Assembly (NCBI GenBank): GCA_964520475.1 | Contig: CAZFNS010000022.1 | Coordinates: 1 to 18,626 of the forward strand | Source of the DNA: Ruminobacter sp964520475 | GTDB lineage: Bacteria; Pseudomonadota; Gammaproteobacteria; Enterobacterales; Succinivibrionaceae | Direction: 5' to 3' | Length of the DNA stretch: 18,626 bases | Shown: in pieces, positions 17,926-18,626 of the stretch | Layout of the letters: the number at the start of each line of letters is the position of its first letter | Numbering within the stretch: position 1 is the stretch's first letter | Made by a program: the position numbers and the translations under genes | The notes under the pieces: model-generated | What the model saw: the letters and a program-made list of their open reading frames with translations, nothing else | What the model was told of the DNA's origin: nothing | The model's database searches: none

Positions 17926-18520
17926 GTCGTCCCGCACCGTCGGCACCATGCTCCACGACGCCGTCGAGGAATTCGGGATGGACGGCGCGGAATTTTTACA
18001 TATGTTCGTTCAGTCGGGCATCGCCGGGCAGATCGAAGACGGAAATCCGAAGTATATCGCCGGCAAAAGCGGCCTGGAACTGTTTCTTGACGTAATGGAA
18101 ATAACCACCGGGCAGTATCTCTCCGCCGGCGTTATCGAGAACTATGAGCGCAGTGAGGCTTACTGGGCGGGCTGGATGCTGACCCACTACCAGTGGTATT
18201 CCGGACGCTCTTTCAGGAGCATTCTCGCCGCCGTACCCTACGATGAAATCATCGGCCTCTACGGAATTCTGCACGAAGCGGACATCAGCAAGAGCTACGA
18301 AGTTCTCGACGCTCATTGTTCGGCGAGCGTCAGCGCGCTGAAAGCGGCGCGGAAATCGTGCGGGATGACCCAGCGCGAGCTCGCCGCGAAATCGGGCGTT
18401 CCGGTAAACACCATCCGGGCGTACGAACGGAAAAGCAAAGACTTGCGCAAAGCCCGGGTCGACACGGTCATGCGCCTCGCCGGAGCGCTGAAGTGCAACC
18501 TCTCCGATCTGCTGGACTGA
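17888..18520 (+). CDS. Putative antitoxin/repressor: N-terminal helical domains plus XRE HTH
   Basis: The 210-residue protein starts at ATG 17888 with GAGGGAG about 10 bases upstream, inside the end of the toxin gene. Three parts are visible. Residues 15-75 (VEEFGMDGAEFLHMFVQSGIAGQI) resemble the small DUF3791 proteins often found beside DUF3990. Residues 80-140 contain ENYERSEAYWAGWMLTHYQWYSGRSF and IIGLYGILHEADISK, a block I remember from HTH proteins next to DUF3990 genes. Residues 146-210 are an XRE helix-turn-helix (LKAARKSCGMTQRELAAKSG, then VPVNTIRAYERKSKDLRKARVDTVMRLAGAL). It most likely neutralises the toxin and represses the operon through the repeats at 17154-17202. A terminator lies 28 bases downstream. 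Being encoded second is the reverse of most type II pairs. Confidence 0.82.
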   Translation: MTIPAYSQLYLHKSSRTVGTMLHDAVEEFGMDGAEFLHMFVQSGIAGQIEDGNPKYIAGKSGLELFLDVMEITTGQYLSAGVIENYERSEAYWAGWMLTHYQWYSGRSFRSILAAVPYDEIIGLYGILHEADISKSYEVLDAHCSASVSALKAARKSCGMTQRELAAKSGVPVNTIRAYERKSKDLRKARVDTVMRLAGALKCNLSDLLD

Positions 18521-18547
18521 CGGAGGATTGTTTTAAACCGAAAAAAC

Positions 18548-18578
18548 ATCCCGCGGCGCAAGCCGCGGGATTCTTTTT
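18548..18578 (+). terminator. Rho-independent terminator of the toxin-antitoxin operon
   Basis: A perfect 10-bp stem ATCCCGCGGC/GCCGCGGGAT (18548-18557 with 18562-18571) with a GCAA tetraloop is followed by TC and five T. An A run precedes it (18541-18546). Confidence 0.9.
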
Positions 18579-18609
18579 GACGGGCCGTCCGCCTCCCCGG
18601 AACCGCAAC

Positions 18610-18626
18610 GATAAGTAATGCTTATC
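18610..18626. repeat. Inverted repeat GATAAG-N5-CTTATC at the window edge
   Basis: A perfect 6-bp inverted repeat ends exactly at the last base of the window. It may be an operator of the next gene or part of a longer element; its context is cut off. Confidence 0.3.

Overview
This window looks like a piece of a GC-rich gammaproteobacterial chromosome. The main evidence is an intact minus-strand block lrp-ftsK-lolA-rarA, the same gene order as in Escherichia coli, with RarA and Lrp proteins that read very like the E. coli ones. A host-associated anaerobe such as a member of the Succinivibrionaceae is possible, but that is a guess. The assembly is a draft: there are three runs of exactly 100 Ns (6767-6866, 12307-12406, 16314-16413), which are probably placeholder gaps of unknown true length. 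No rRNA, tRNA, CRISPR array or insertion sequence was recognised.

Layout. Positions 1-1865 (+) hold two proteins of unknown function, the first cut by the window edge and the second with a signal peptide. A strong hairpin at 1895-1929 separates them from the convergent minus-strand block. That block, read right to left, is glgX (glycogen debranching), lrp (global regulator), ftsK (septal DNA translocase), lolA (lipoprotein chaperone) and rarA (fork-associated AAA+ ATPase). The 567-base region 10614-11180 lies between divergent glgX and the plus-strand genes. It has several GC-rich hairpins and a good promoter for the gene to its right. From 11181 to 13856 (+) there is a cytoplasmic-type protein with two tandem staphylococcal-nuclease-like (SNase) domains, a maltose/galactoside O-acetyltransferase (maa family), and a second, exported single-domain SNase. 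Next come glutamine-dependent NAD+ synthetase (nadE) and a lipoprotein of unknown function broken by a gap, closed by a strong terminator at 17073-17124.

The last block, 17140-18580, is a self-contained, less GC-rich cassette: a sigma70-type promoter overlaid by two copies of an operator-like repeat, a DUF3990-type (ADP-ribosyltransferase-like) putative toxin gene, an overlapping gene for a multidomain protein ending in an XRE helix-turn-helix (putative antitoxin and repressor), and a terminator. This is the most interesting unit here, together with the tandem SNase protein, whose second domain has lost two catalytic residues.

The central core (about 2-17 kb) is very GC-rich with strong GC3 bias, which creates long spurious open frames on opposite strands. 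The two ends (1-1865 and about 17140-18520) are visibly richer in A/T and in AAA, TTA and ATA codons, consistent with accessory or newly acquired genes.
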